A DNA stretch of 64,000 nt from Atrina japonica (lineage: Eukaryota; Mollusca; Bivalvia; Pterioida; Pinnidae), in NCBI GenBank assembly GCA_030159075.1, contig BROG01000469.1:102501-166500 (forward strand). The letters run 5' to 3'. Under the pieces are notes generated by a model. That model was not told where the DNA came from. It made no database searches and was given only the letters and a program-made list of their open reading frames with translations. Positions 38,655 through 59,184 of this stretch are shown here, one piece after another; position 1 is the stretch's first letter; each line of letters opens with the position of its first letter. The position numbers and the translations under genes are program-made.

Positions 38655-38885
38655 GCATTGTCCGATTCATATAAGGTCGCGGGGCAGAGTAACCTTTTTG
38701 ATTATCATCTGGATGATTCTACTCACTTTTTGGTTATGACAAACGGGAAAAGCACTTTATTTCTCACTGGATTCTCTTTTATGTTTGGTGACAAGAAGGA
38801 ATGATTACGCTTGCCAGTGAAATTTTGGTCTCATGCTTTATTACCTAAAATCAAACTCGTCCAGGTCAAGAAAAGGTTCAAAAGA
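38655..38885. repeat. dispersed repeat family R1, copy 2
   Basis: Second copy of the 26,365-26,590 sequence (GCAGAGTAACCTTTTTGATT, GTGACAAGAAGGAATGATTA, GTCCAGGTCAAGAAAAGGTT). Moderately diverged. Confidence 0.65.
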
Positions 38886-39399
38886 CTCCGCCCCGCAAGG
38901 TCATATGGATTTTATTATAATGTCTGCCTACATGTTACAAAATAAAAAAAAATCAGTGACAGATATGTAAGTCAATTTAAAGAATCCATTTATTTTTGGA
39001 ATAGACAAATTAAAATTATTCATTCCACAAAAGCACTAATCACATCTCTTTATGGCACTAGATGTATGACGTAACATATATTAAGTAAAAGTGTATATAA
39101 GCTATCAGACCTTTCCTTAACACTTTTCAAACATCGATAAAAATATAGGCTTTTTACAATGGTGCGAGTTAACTCGTGACATAGTCAGACCGGGATGTTA
39201 ACGGGAAATTTAGAATGAATATTTTTACATAAAATTGAATATTTGATATCATATTTGTGCAATACATGGTAAATGATAATTAAGTTCTGCAATATGATTT
39301 ATTGCAATGTAACAATATGAACTATACGAATAATTAAATTTTATAGAATCATTAACATGATGTAACTTGTAGAGATTCCATGCTTTGTTGTTGTAATAT

Positions 39400-39710
39400 G
39401 AGATAAAGAAAAGCATAGAGAGATACCAAGATAGTAGATCGTGATAAAGAAAGTATTAACAGAGATATCCCGGAATCATCCTAGATACGAAAAAAGCTTT
39501 TAGAGATATACAGGAAGTAATCTGAGGTAAGGATAAAATAAATGATATCAAGGAAGTTATCAGAGATAAAAATAATCTTTGTCAATATATCAGGGAAGTA
39601 ATCAGAGATCAGGAAAATTATACACATATATCCAAATACCAGAGTATTCTGAGGTAAAGAAATCCAGTATGCATGATATTTAAGATGATAAAATAAGATA
39701 TACAGTATCA
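39400..39710. repeat. degenerate short tandem repeat (AGGAAGTAATCAGAG type)
   Basis: Imperfect units such as CAGGAAGTAATCTGAGGTAA, CAAGGAAGTTATCAGAGATA and CAGGGAAGTAATCAGAGATC spaced about 35-50 bp apart. This accounts for the open minus frame at 39,481-39,759. Confidence 0.5.
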
Positions 39711-39754
39711 GCGAAACCCCTAAATATAGACTGAAATAATTAATGTTTTTGAGC

Positions 39755-40250
39755 CTCACTTATTTTATTTGAATTTGACTGTGTACTCAAGGTGGGTGTG
39801 ACCAGTCATGAAGGGATGCTTACTCCTCCATGGCACCTGGTCCCACTACTGGATTCCAGAGGTCCGTGTTTGTCTAATATTCACCAGATGTATCCTGGAC
39901 CCAGTTGTTCGTCTACTGGTTAAATTTTAACCCTCGGTTAAATATCATAACGAAGGTTTAAAATTTAACCTAAGGTTTATCTTAAGTGATTGGTTAAATT
40001 TAACTTTTGTTAACTGATCGCTTAGATACGGAAAATTTAGCCATATTTTGAGACTCCGTTAGATATTATCACCAATTAAGGGCTATATATTCATAATGAC
40101 CGAAAGATTGGCACTGTTATCAAAATTCAATCCTCTGTTACAATATTTAAACCAGGGATATATTTATGTATTGTTAAATTTAACCAATAGATGAACAACT
40201 GAGTCCTGGACATCCTGAAGATTAATACTTTGGTATCCGAGATTTTCTTG
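39755..40250 (+). repeat. Penelope-like 3' tail split by a nested MITE
   Basis: Left part 39,755-39,900 (GTGGGTGTGACCAGTCATG, CTCCATGGCACCTGG, TTCCAGAGGTCCGTG) and right part 40,204-40,250 (TCCTGGACATCCTGAAG, TACTTTGGTATCCGAG). Elsewhere in the window these two parts are contiguous. Confidence 0.85.
39901..40203. mobile_element. hAT-like MITE
   Basis: 303-bp element with inverted ends CAGTTGTTCGTCTACTGG (39,902) and CCAATAGATGAACAACTG (to 40,201), flanked by the 8-bp direct repeat TCCTGGAC at 39,893-39,900 and 40,204-40,211. An 8-bp duplication and CAG...CTG ends are typical of hAT elements. The interior has many TTAAATTTAACC-type palindromes and no coding capacity. Confidence 0.8.
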
Positions 40251-40251
40251 T

Positions 40252-40826
40252 AACAGAGAGTGACATTAAATTCAGAAATATCTTAACAAATAAATAAATC
40301 AAAGACAACTTTCAAAACTTTAAACTTTACCTCATACATAGAAAAAAATATCTTATTCCAAAGTTTACATACAGCACTGTGTTACTGAAGTGTAAACATC
40401 AGAACATTTTATATGTACATTCAATCTAAAGTTAAGCTGAGTAATTGATTTAAGAAAACAACACAAGTTGTATTAATTCCCAATAAAAGGCAACATTATT
40501 TAATTTCAAATAAACAAATTCTTATGTTAGTGAGATTTATGTACACGTGAACAACACAGGTGAAGTGAGACAAAAGTACAGACACTCACATACAAAATCA
40601 CGAATCAAGCATTTCAACAAGGCAAATAAAACTATATATTTTATATACTATAATATTAGTACGTTTTCAATCAATATTGAACATTCTTGATTAAGTTCAT
40701 TATTTCAATGTTGAAATTAACAATTAAACTCAAATATGTAAAATCATATGCATTGATAATGTTCTGATATCTTTACACGGAATTAAAGAGTTTTTTTTAA
40801 AAAGGACCAAAGATTCTGCCACATAA
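40252..40826. other. region 3' of the receptor gene
   Basis: Probably includes the 3' UTR of the minus-strand receptor gene. AT-rich with no clear polyadenylation signal near the stop. Confidence 0.4.
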
Positions 40827-48737
<7,911 letters not shown>

Positions 48738-48962
48738 CTGAAATATTAGAAAATACGTATTACGTACAATTCTAGAGAGCAATATTGCTGTTTGTTTATG
48801 TATAAATTTTAATTCTTCAAAGAAAATCGATATCTACTGACGATATATGCGTTCACTTACAGGATAAGGTCTTTAATTACAGTATTCAAATTTGATACAT
48901 ATGCTCGAACAACAACTATATTTGACTTTAAATGTCGTTTTGCAAGTCTGTATCTTCTTGCG

Positions 48963-49031
<69 letters not shown>
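48963..49031. repeat. 69-nt poly-C tract
   Basis: Uninterrupted cytosines, i.e. poly-G on the receptor's coding strand, about 225 bp upstream of its first visible exon. Confidence 0.98.
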
Positions 49032-49034
<3 letters not shown>

Positions 49035-49107
49035 GTATTTGGGTTTATTTCGAACTATCTGAGTTTGTATCTGTAACTGCATATGTACTGACATATATGT
49101 GCATAGG

Positions 49108-49185
49108 TATAGATGGATTGATGGGCATGTTTAAATGGATTGTTGGATTGATAGGTGGATGGTTGAGTGGATGGGTGGATTAGTA
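49108..49185. repeat. GGAT-rich short tandem repeat
   Basis: Imperfect TGGAT/TGGATTG/GGTGGATGG units. Confidence 0.7.
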
Positions 49186-49596
49186 TCTTAGTATCAAAAT
49201 TCTTCAATATTATAGTCATAAACGTTTCACCTTTACTCGCAAACAAGATCCAAATGTGAATTATTGTTCTCTGCTCTAGAAATAGCAAGTCAACATCAAA
49301 TATTAATATTGCATATGTAAGAATGGAATTGAACTTTGATGTATAATAAAACGCAGAAGAAATTGTATTTGATAATTAGTTCATATCTTTTTTGTCTAAT
49401 TATTTATATTGATTTTTTATGCTGACTTGAGTGGTATCTTAAAGTTGAAGAAAATATTTAATTACTCAGTTACCACCGATACGATTTTTATTGAGTGAAT
49501 GAAATTATATCAATCTTCAAATACGTTCATCTTCTTGATTTTATGTAAATATTTGTTTGCTTTGGAATCCACATAATAACTGTTTTAGATACACTC
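49186..49596. other. no gene recognised
   Basis: AT-rich DNA upstream of the receptor gene. No signal-peptide exon detected. Confidence 0.5.
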
Positions 49597-49607
49597 AGGC
49601 AAAATGA

Positions 49608-49927
49608 TTTTGTTTGTTTGTTTATTGTTGTTTAACGTCCCACTCAAGAATCTTTCACTCATATGGAGACGTCACCAATGCCGGTGAAGGGCTTCAAAAT
49701 TTTGGCCTATGCTCGACACCTATGGCCATTGAGCAGTGAGGGTTCTTTAACGTGCAGACACTCACTGTGACACGGGACCTCGGTTTTTTACTGTCTCAGT
49801 CCGAAGGACAGGAGCGTATCCGGGTTGGTAACCATTTCACATACTTCCCTGCCCAATCCGAGGATCGAACCCGGGTCGCATTGGTGAAAAGCGAGTGCGC
49901 TAACCACTGCGCTACCCGGACACCCAG
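49608..49927 (-). mobile_element. tRNA-derived SINE with perfect target-site duplication
   Basis: 320-bp full-length copy on the minus strand flanked by AGGCAAAATGA at 49,597-49,607 and 49,928-49,938. The tRNA-like head has an A box GTAGCGCAGTGGTTAGC (complement of 49,899-49,915) and a B box GGGTTCGATCC (complement of 49,862-49,872). A central domain with ACCGAGGTCCCGTGTCAC and a 3' tail GTTAAACAACAATAAACAAA follow. The domain arrangement is that of SINEs widespread in molluscs (established knowledge, recalled). No protein is encoded. Confidence 0.92.
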
Positions 49928-50177
49928 AGGCAAAATGAAATACTAACATGTGTCGCGGTGGTATCACTGGCGATGTAGTATTGCTTGGTAATTAAATTTG
50001 TGGATATTATTTGAAGTGAAAAAATAAAATATGGTCGATGATGCCAAAAGTCTCCTTAAATCTTAGGTGTGGAATTGTTGCAAAATGAGTTTTGATACAA
50101 TTATTTAAATAAAATGTACAGTTTTTAAATTTTCTAAAAGCTAAATTTTTAAATTTCAATTTTTTCAAAATCACAAA

Positions 50178-50315
50178 AAGTTAAACCTAGTTTTCCTCGA
50201 AGAAAAATCAAGTTTAAATGTGAAAAAGGGTTTAACTATGGCAAAAGAAACTCGACTAACTGAATATAACCTATTTTCTCCAGTTAATGCGGGCCTCGAG
50301 GAATTTAGATTGAAC
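50178..50315. repeat. degenerate palindromic MITE remnant
   Basis: GTTAAACCTAGTTTTCCTCG, GGTTTAACTATGGCAAAAG and CCTATTTTCTCCAGTTAATG match the MITE interior. Termini are lost. Confidence 0.55.
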
Positions 50316-50897
50316 TTGAAAGACACACTTTATATCCCAATTAACATCCAAAGTGTATTATGTCTATTGAAATCTAATTAGGTCTTTTGACTTGACATAT
50401 AATTGATATGTGCATGGTGATCCAATCTATTCACTTTACCACTTCACTGGTAATCATGGTATGATAAAATTGTAATATATTCCTGCATATCGCAGCTCCT
50501 TTCTTCACAATCAGTGTATCCTCGTATTTCAAATATACACCACACACTGTGTTTAATTATCTATGTAAAAATAATCTTAATCGCAGCAGATTTACAAATC
50601 TTGACATTCCACATATCAACTACATTCCTGTATATGCATGTAATCTCACAATGCACTCTGTACGTCACAGGAAATTTTTCTTTCAACATGTGATTCCACT
50701 ATTAGTTGGTGAATACATATACAAATTTTTAGGAAAGTTCTTCATTTTACGCCGCATCAGGGATTGCAATACTATCTTTACATTCATTTTGATTTTATAT
50801 ATTACCACCATTAAAGAGATTTATCTTTTATCATTTGTATTTCTATTTTGATCCCACCTTTTGATTTTTCAGTTGTCCAATTTATTTTTAACATATT

Positions 50898-50899
<2 letters not shown>
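50316..50899. other. no gene recognised
   Basis: AT-rich. The open plus frame at 50,549-50,851 has no recognisable domain. Confidence 0.5.

Positions 50900-50967
<68 letters not shown>
50900..50967. repeat. (AT)n microsatellite
   Basis: Perfect AT run. Confidence 0.97.
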
Positions 50968-50970
<3 letters not shown>

Positions 50971-51815
50971 GATGGAAATAAAAAAATTCTATCGTGACAT
51001 CACGCTATTTTTATGTCACCCTAGCGTGAGCAGCGTTGTATGACATTTATTGGTAAAATAGTAACTTAATTTGCTTTAGGGAAAACATTGCACACGTACA
51101 TAAAAATCACCAACTCTTAAGTATTAATCCAAAAAGAGTCCTGAGGTCAAGAGACAATACAAAAATCTGATGAAAATTGGACACACACCTCTCTGAAAAT
51201 CCACTTTCTAGTTAGAAACAGTTCAAGGAAATAATATTTTGTCTTACGTCAATTTTCATCATTTTTTTCTTATTCGCCGCATTCCTGACATTAGTTAAAC
51301 TCGTTGATTTGAATTTTTCCCTTGTTAGTATTTTAGGTTAGACGCGGCTTTTGTTAATGTGACACTCTTTCACGACGTTTCCATTATATTCTATTGTTCT
51401 AATATTTAAAAAAATTGTTGTGGTTGCAGAAATTGCGTGTAAAAACGAAATAACGAATTAATATTAATCAAGACATTCTCGTGGTCCGTTGCAGGGGTAT
51501 TTTTTTAGTGTCCGATTCCAGTATAGATGATGTATTTGGGATAATGTTCATATTTATAATTTGTGTAATGGCTGACGTCTAGTCCCTTTTTTCGGTAATT
51601 CGTTGAATAAATTTTTCCTCTAGGTATTTCGTGACTTTATAACTCAAGATTCCGTATGTGTGTGTCACCCGAAGCTGTTCCTTTAATTTTGGGGTAACAG
51701 AGTAGGGGCACTAAGGGCTAAAAAAGCCGCATCTCAAAAATTGAAAATATTTTTCTCATATACTCATGAGTATATGTAGTTATTAGTCATCAAGTCATTA
51801 TGATTCTATTTTCTA
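50968..51815. other. no gene recognised
   Basis: AT-rich DNA. 51,150-51,205 has a faint resemblance to a Penelope-like tail (CAAAAATCTGATGAAAATTG, GGACACACACCTCT). Confidence 0.45.
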
Positions 51816-52009
51816 TTTTTCTGGTTTAAGGAGTGAGATAGCCCTTACCTCTATCATTAGTGTGTTTCTGGTTTAATCTGTGGCAGAGAGCCTTTACCTC
51901 TATCATTAGTGTGTTTCTGGTTTAAGGTGTGGCAGATAGCCCTTACCTCTATCATTAGTGTGTTTCTGGTTTAAGGTGTGGCAGATAGCCCTTACCTATA
52001 TCATCAGTC
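51816..52009 (+). repeat. 49-bp tandem repeat, about four copies
   Basis: Unit contains GTGTTTCTGGTTTAAGGTG and TAGCCCTTACCTCTATCATT. Starts at 51,862, 51,911 and 51,960 are exactly 49 bp apart. Confidence 0.9.
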
Positions 52010-52014
52010 ATTAC

Positions 52015-52205
52015 CTTATTTAAAGGGGCATTAGCTGTGTTTTTTTTTTGAAAATTTAGTTTCCCTTTCTTAACTACAATGTACTTAGATTGATATATAA
52101 TAACGAAAAAGAGATACACAGGAATAAAAAATCTTACATTCCTATATATTATGTGAAAATTGCTTGAGAAACCAATAAGGTCAGTGTGAATTTTTTTCAA
52201 TTGCA
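52015..52205. repeat. dispersed repeat with inverted arms, copy 2
   Basis: AAAGGGGCATTAGCTGTGTT, GATACACAGGAATAAAAAAT and ATTATGTGAAAATTGC parallel the copy at 17,250-17,510. Confidence 0.6.
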
Positions 52206-52544
52206 ATTGATTTACTCAACCTTACTACTGTATGTGTAGCGCACTCATATTTAGCACTCTGAAGTGGTGTAGATTTATTAGCGCAATCTTGAATTCGCTC
52301 TATTAGAACATACGATGATAATGCTATCATAATGAACTATGCACACGGTAGATATCATTTTGTAGTATAAATGCTATTAGTTTTATAATGTATGCAGAAT
52401 GACAGGATGGAGAAATTTTAGCGATGCATTGCGAAATGACTTAAGCATGGAAGGTGCTAAAGTTAGAATGTCGCTAAAATAAGTACACGTACAGTATTTG
52501 TATATGAATATCACACTGACTTGATCTTATTTACAAAAAACAAC

Positions 52545-54150
52545 ATGCCCAAGAGGTCCTTAATCGCTCAACTGAAAACCGTCGATAAATGTGGAAAGAA
52601 GACCAAGAACAATATGTACATGTAGGTTGATCTGGGCCAGAAACACTAATATTGCTGTTTAAGAAAATTATTTAAAATTATAGAAATCAAATTTCGGCAA
52701 AATACTTGCTCAAAAACATTTCTGTACCTATAAACAAGTTAAATACTTTAATTATCATTGTGAATGCAAGGGGAGATAATTATGTAAAATGAAGGCAAAG
52801 TCTGAAAAGACTTCAAAACTGCGTCAAAAATTAGTATTCCGATTTCTATGAAAAATCATACACTCCGCTTTTCAATTCTTGTAGTAGTTCTGGAGAAGAA
52901 GATTTTTAAAAAGGTTTAACTTTTTGAACTTATTCTGCCCTTCCTTGGACCCACCCCTTGGCCAGTCTGGTAAAAAAATACAAACTTTGTAAAGGCCCTT
53001 AAGCACTTGCATCCTTTCAAGTTTCGTCAAAATTCCTTCAGTGGCTCTAAAACAGAAGCTGATAATGTGAAAAATGCAACCCCCGCATTTTTGCAGTCTT
53101 AAAAAATTTCGGCAAAATTCTTGCACAAAAACATGTCTTCACCTTATTACAAGTAAAACACATAAATGAATGCATCAAAGTGAATGCAAGGGGAGATAAT
53201 TGAGGAAATCATGCAAAAATGAATGAAAATGACAAAGTCTTTATTACCTATATTTATTTTTTGAGGTGTGGCAATTCGCCTCAAACTGAAAATATTTAAT
53301 TCATCAAACCCTGAAAAACAATGGACTCGTCTGTAAACCAATGATATAGACCTGTCCAAATGTGTCTTTAGGGTTGCATTTTATTGTCCATTTTAGTATT
53401 TATGATTAATTTAAAAAGGTAAAATGCTACATGTACACTGAAGATATAATTCATTTAGTTCATGGATGCCTGCCCCATCTTTATATTAGCTGGTATAAAT
53501 TGCATTCCTTTGACCTGCTTGGGTTTTCGATTTATATATCTAATGTTGTAATCACTCATGTTCCGTTTTAGATAATGGATTAATTGAAAATGCTATAGGA
53601 AATTTGGTACTTAACGCACTCTATTTCACCAGCATAGACCGGACTCGATCATCGTTATAGATAAGGACCCCGTATAGGAGATTATATTCTGGTCGACTAA
53701 CTTTATAATGTCTATAGAATTGGCCAAACAATTTGCCATTTTGTTCCAGAATGTTATTTTTAATTCCCCGGAAGGAATTTATGAAATGGAATAGTGAAAC
53801 AGATTACTGAACTTTCTCATCTGTTTATTGTTAGATAAGATAAGTTAGATTAAACAATTCTATGTACTATTTTCTACTTTCAGTCGATTTACTAAAACAA
53901 ACATGAAATACTTGATTATTTTACATTTTTGATTTCATAAATTAAGCTTACAGTTTTGATGTTGTTTAATATAACAAGAGACCCAAAGGGCCTTAAGTCG
54001 CTCACCAGGCAAAATTGGTCAACATTGCAGAAAACATAAAAATGTGTGAAAGATAAAATGGTTAATAAACATGAAAAACAGTAGGTTCATTGGGCCTTAA
54101 TAATCACCTGAGTGAAATGTATTGTACTGAAAATATACTGATAAGCAACC
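52545..54150. repeat. cluster of dispersed, bivalve-type repeats
   Basis: Two direct copies of an ~110-bp block (52,686-52,800 and 53,107-53,222: AAATTTCGGCAAAAT, GTGAATGCAAGGGGAGATAA). Between them lies TCTGGAGAAGAAGATTTTT and a CCTTGGACCCACCCCTTGGC block. AGACCCAAAGGGCCTTAAG with TCGCTCACC at 53,980-54,006 and a weaker version at 52,550-52,575 resemble sequences I know as common repeats in bivalve genomes (recollection). Confidence 0.5.
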
Positions 54151-54502
54151 AAAAGCATGAAAAATTCATTGAAAAGGAGAATTAACTTGTATAAGAGTAG
54201 ACTTGCCTTGCCGAACATTTTATAGATCTTTCAAGATACATGTTATGTGAAACAACTGTCGAAACATGCGAAATCCATTTAAAACGGGAAATAACTTTCA
54301 CAAGGATCAGCCTCACCATTTAAGGACAAAAATTATGTTATAGATATTTGTGGTGATCACTGGATAATAGGGAAAAACAGCCCAAAACATGAAAATATCC
54401 ACTTAAAAGGGTAAATAACTCCCACAAGGTCAGGAAAGGTCAGGTTCTGTAAATATGTATTCATCGTTTAAGACCTGATTGGCAAAAAGGGGCCACATTA
54501 CA

Positions 54503-54590
54503 TGGTCGTGTCACAGAACACCATCTAACATTTTTGAGAGGGGGATTTCATTTTGTTTAACAATATCCCCGTTTCGACCGTAAATTGCAC
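54503..54590 (-). repeat. C-terminal fragment of the second Penelope-like lineage
   Basis: TTTTTGAGAGGGGGATTTCA and TTTAACAATATCCCCG-type blocks match the RT end at 57,857-57,940 in the same orientation. Confidence 0.6.
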
Positions 54591-54689
54591 CGCGATATTT
54601 ACAGTAAACAAAAACAATGATTATTAAGAGCAGAGGAAGCATACACTGCAGACGGTCACACCTTGCGTCAGCAGTTACAGGTGCTGTGG

Positions 54690-56455
54690 GTCACTATCAA
54701 GAAGGTTGTAAGACGTTTAGTTACACCTGCTATGAGTAAAATTAACAAGGTGGTAAGATGTCTAATTGAAACTGCTGTGATCTGTCATAGTCAAAGAGTT
54801 GGTAAGATGTCTAGTAACACCTGAATGATGTAGTCACAGTCAAAGAGGTGGTGAGACGTCTAGTTATACCTGCTGTGATGCAGACACGATCAAAGAGGTG
54901 GTAAAACGTCTAGTCATACCTGCTGTGAGGCACAGTCAAAGAGGTGGTAAGACGTCTAGTCACACATGTGCTGTGATGCAGTCATAGTCAAAGAGGTGGT
55001 GAGATATCTAGTTACACCTGCTGTGATGCAGTCACAGTCAAAGAGGTGGTGAGATATCTAGTTACACCTGCTGTGATGTAGTCACAGTCAAAGAGGTGGT
55101 AAGACATCAAGTTACACCTGCTGTGATGCAGACACAGGCAAAGAGGTGGCAATACGTCTAGTTATACCTGCTGTGATGCAGTCACAGTCAAAGAGGTGGT
55201 GAGATGTCTAGTTATACCTGCTGTGATGCAGACACAGGCAAAGAGGTGGTAATACGTCTAGTCATACCTGCTGTGATGCAGTCACAGTGAAAGAGGTGGT
55301 AATACGTCTAGTTATACCTGCTGTGATGTAGTCACAGTCAAAGAGGTGGTGAGACGTCTAGTTATTTCTGATGTGATGCAGACACAGGCAAAGAGGTGGT
55401 AATACGTCTAGTCATACCTGCTGTGAGGCACAGTCAAAGAGGTGGTAAGACGTCTAGTCACACATGTGCTGTGATGCAGTCATAGTCAAAGAGGTGGTGA
55501 GACATCTAGTTACACCTGCTGTGATGCAGTCACAGTCAAAGAGGTGGTGAGATATCTAGTTACACCTGCTGTGATGTAGTCACAGTCAAAGAGGTGGTAA
55601 GACATCAAGTTACACCTGCTGTGATGCAGACACAGGCAAAGAGGTGGCAATACGTCTAGTTATACCTGCTGTGATGCAGTCACAGTCAAAGAGGTGGTGA
55701 GACGTCTAGTTATACCTGCTGTGATGCAGTCACAGTGAAAGAGGTGGTAATACGTCTAGTTATACCTGCTGTGATGCAGTCACAGTCAAAGAGGTGGTGA
55801 GACGTCTAGTTATTTCTGCTATGATGCAGACACAGGCAAAGAGGTGGTAATACGTCTAGTCATACCTGCTGTGAGTCACAGTCAAAGAGGTGGTGAGACG
55901 TCTAGTTATACCTGCTGTGATGCAGTCATAGTCAAAGAGGTGGTAATACGTCTAGTCATACCTGCTGTGATGCAGACACAGTCAAAGAGGTGGTAATACG
56001 TCTAGTCATACCTGCTGTGATGCAGTCACAGTCAAAGAGGTGGTGAGATATCTAGTTACACCTGCTGTGATGTAGTCACAGTCAAAGAGGTGGTAAGACA
56101 TCAAGTTACACCTGCTGTGATGCAGACACAGGCAAAGAGGTGGCAATACGTCTAGTTATACCTGCTGTGATGCAGTCACAGTCAAAGAGGTGGTGAGACG
56201 TCTAGTTATACCTGCTGTGATGCAGTCACAGTGAAAGAGGTGGTAATACGTCTAGTTATACCTGCTGTGATGCAGTCACAGTCAAAGAGGTGGTAATACG
56301 TCTAGTCATACCTGCTGTGATGCAGACACAGTCAAAGAGGTGGTAATACGTCTAGTCATACCTGCTGTGAGTCACAGTCAAAGAGGTGGAAAGACGTCTA
56401 TTCACACATGTGCTGTGATGCAGTCATAGTCAAAGAGGTGGTAAGACGTCTAGAT
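54690..56455 (+). repeat. 50-bp minisatellite with higher-order structure
   Basis: About 35 units whose core is GTCAAAGAGGTGGTAAGACG followed by TCTAGTTATACCTGCTGTG and ATGCAGTCACA. Variant units recur in the same order: AAGACATCAAG units at 55,101, 55,599 and 56,095, and GTGAGGCACAG units at 54,925 and 55,423, i.e. about 497 bp or ten units apart. The unit is not a multiple of three and contains stops, so it is not coding. Confidence 0.95.
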
Positions 56456-57639
56456 ACATATCTTTTAGGTATTTGTACCGAAAATAGTTTAAAAATTTCA
56501 CAAATTTGTGTGAGTACAAAAAGTCCAGTACAAGAGGTCCACAGTAAATTAAAGTATAGATAGATCTATGACATTTATTTTCTTCAAAATAATTTTAACT
56601 ACCCAGAAATTTGTGTGACCGACAACCAAATGATCAATCACTTTCCACCTCTGTAATATGAAAAAAAAACTGCAAAATCTTAAAGTTCATGACAACATCT
56701 GATGGAAAATTCGTACCCTGCACAGGCATGTACCAAAATAATATATTGCCATTATTAAGATAATATCATGATAGTTTTTTATGTTCAAAATAAATTTTGG
56801 TAAATGATTGTGCTGTACATGAAAAAAAATTTAAATGTTTTAAAATTTATCAAAAGTCAACAATTTTACTATTTAGCTTGCTCTCATAGCAACATATTGA
56901 CATCATAGAGCGTCATATTCATGAACATGAAGCATTTTTGAAAATGTTTACATTAAGTAATAATTTGCACTTAAACACAAAACTCTAGGTTGATTTTTGT
57001 TTATGGTTCAACGGTGAGGCTATATTTGACCCTTAGTGATCCTACCCCTTTATCATTGGAAATTTCTAAACATAACTTTCTCGACAAATGAATAAACCCT
57101 GTGGATAACGTCACCATATCTCGGCTGGTATATCTCGAACCAAAATGCCACAGCCTGTATTCCTAAATCGTGAATAATAATTGTATAGTGCCTTCTACCA
57201 TCCAAATGTACTAGTACTTGTATTGTGTTCAGTGGTACTCTCCCTGTATTGCTGTTGAGGAAATCCATGTTGTGTTGTATGAAACTTGGTACTTTTCGCT
57301 CAAAAGATTTAACACTATACCCAAAAGGTTGCTAAGTCTTCGTGTACTGCATGGTGGACCTACAATGATTGGTCTCGATATAAGATTTACTGGTTTTGAA
57401 ATTTTTCTTAATATGCAGTCTTACAATTCCAGTTTCTATTCTATATTCTTGGGATAATTCATGTTTGAAAGGCCGTATATGTATTAGACCCTATACCAAA
57501 TTTAGCCTAATAATACGTCATTCTTCGTTACATTTTGAATTTTGATGCTTATTGATTTGCCTGTGTGACATTGTTATTCTCGTGTCTAGTAAACTTTTTG
57601 TAAAAAGATATTGTCTTAAAAGTAAAATTGAAGAAGTAC
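56456..57639. other. no confident gene
   Basis: AT-rich. A plus frame at 57,218-57,457 and a minus frame at 57,053-57,268 are open but not recognised. Confidence 0.45.
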
Positions 57640-57840
57640 AAATCAATAATCAAAAACTCCAGTTATAACACGACGAATAGGGATAAGACCAGGTGTCCAG
57701 AAGGAGTCAGCATCTTCTGCTGACATGCCACACCCGTCGCAAATGTTCCATGAAAACCTTTCTAGTTCGATGAACGGGTCAAATTCGGTAAAAATTTCAA
57801 GTCTGGTGATGAGGTCAAGTTCGGTGAAAAGCATGATTGG
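57640..57840 (-). repeat. 3' tail of the second Penelope-like lineage
   Basis: Follows the RT remnant. Contains ACACCTGGTC-type and ATGTTCCATG-type blocks (minus sense) shared with 31,120-31,262. Confidence 0.6.
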
Positions 57841-57850
57841 TGAAACGGAG

Positions 57851-59184
<1,334 letters not shown>

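Noticed and set aside
48873..49183. Poly-Gly and poly-Pro frames
   Set aside because: Translations of the 69-nt poly-C tract.
54690..56455. Possible CRISPR array because of ~50-bp regular repeats
   Set aside because: Units are contiguous variants of one 50-bp sequence with no unique spacers, and the DNA is eukaryotic.
57218..57457. 79-residue plus frame with GGPTMIGLDIRFTGFE, faintly like the beta-strand start of a GABA-receptor-type ligand-binding domain
   Set aside because: Similarity covers only about ten residues, no splice sites or neighbouring exons fit, and the upstream part is unlike the family.
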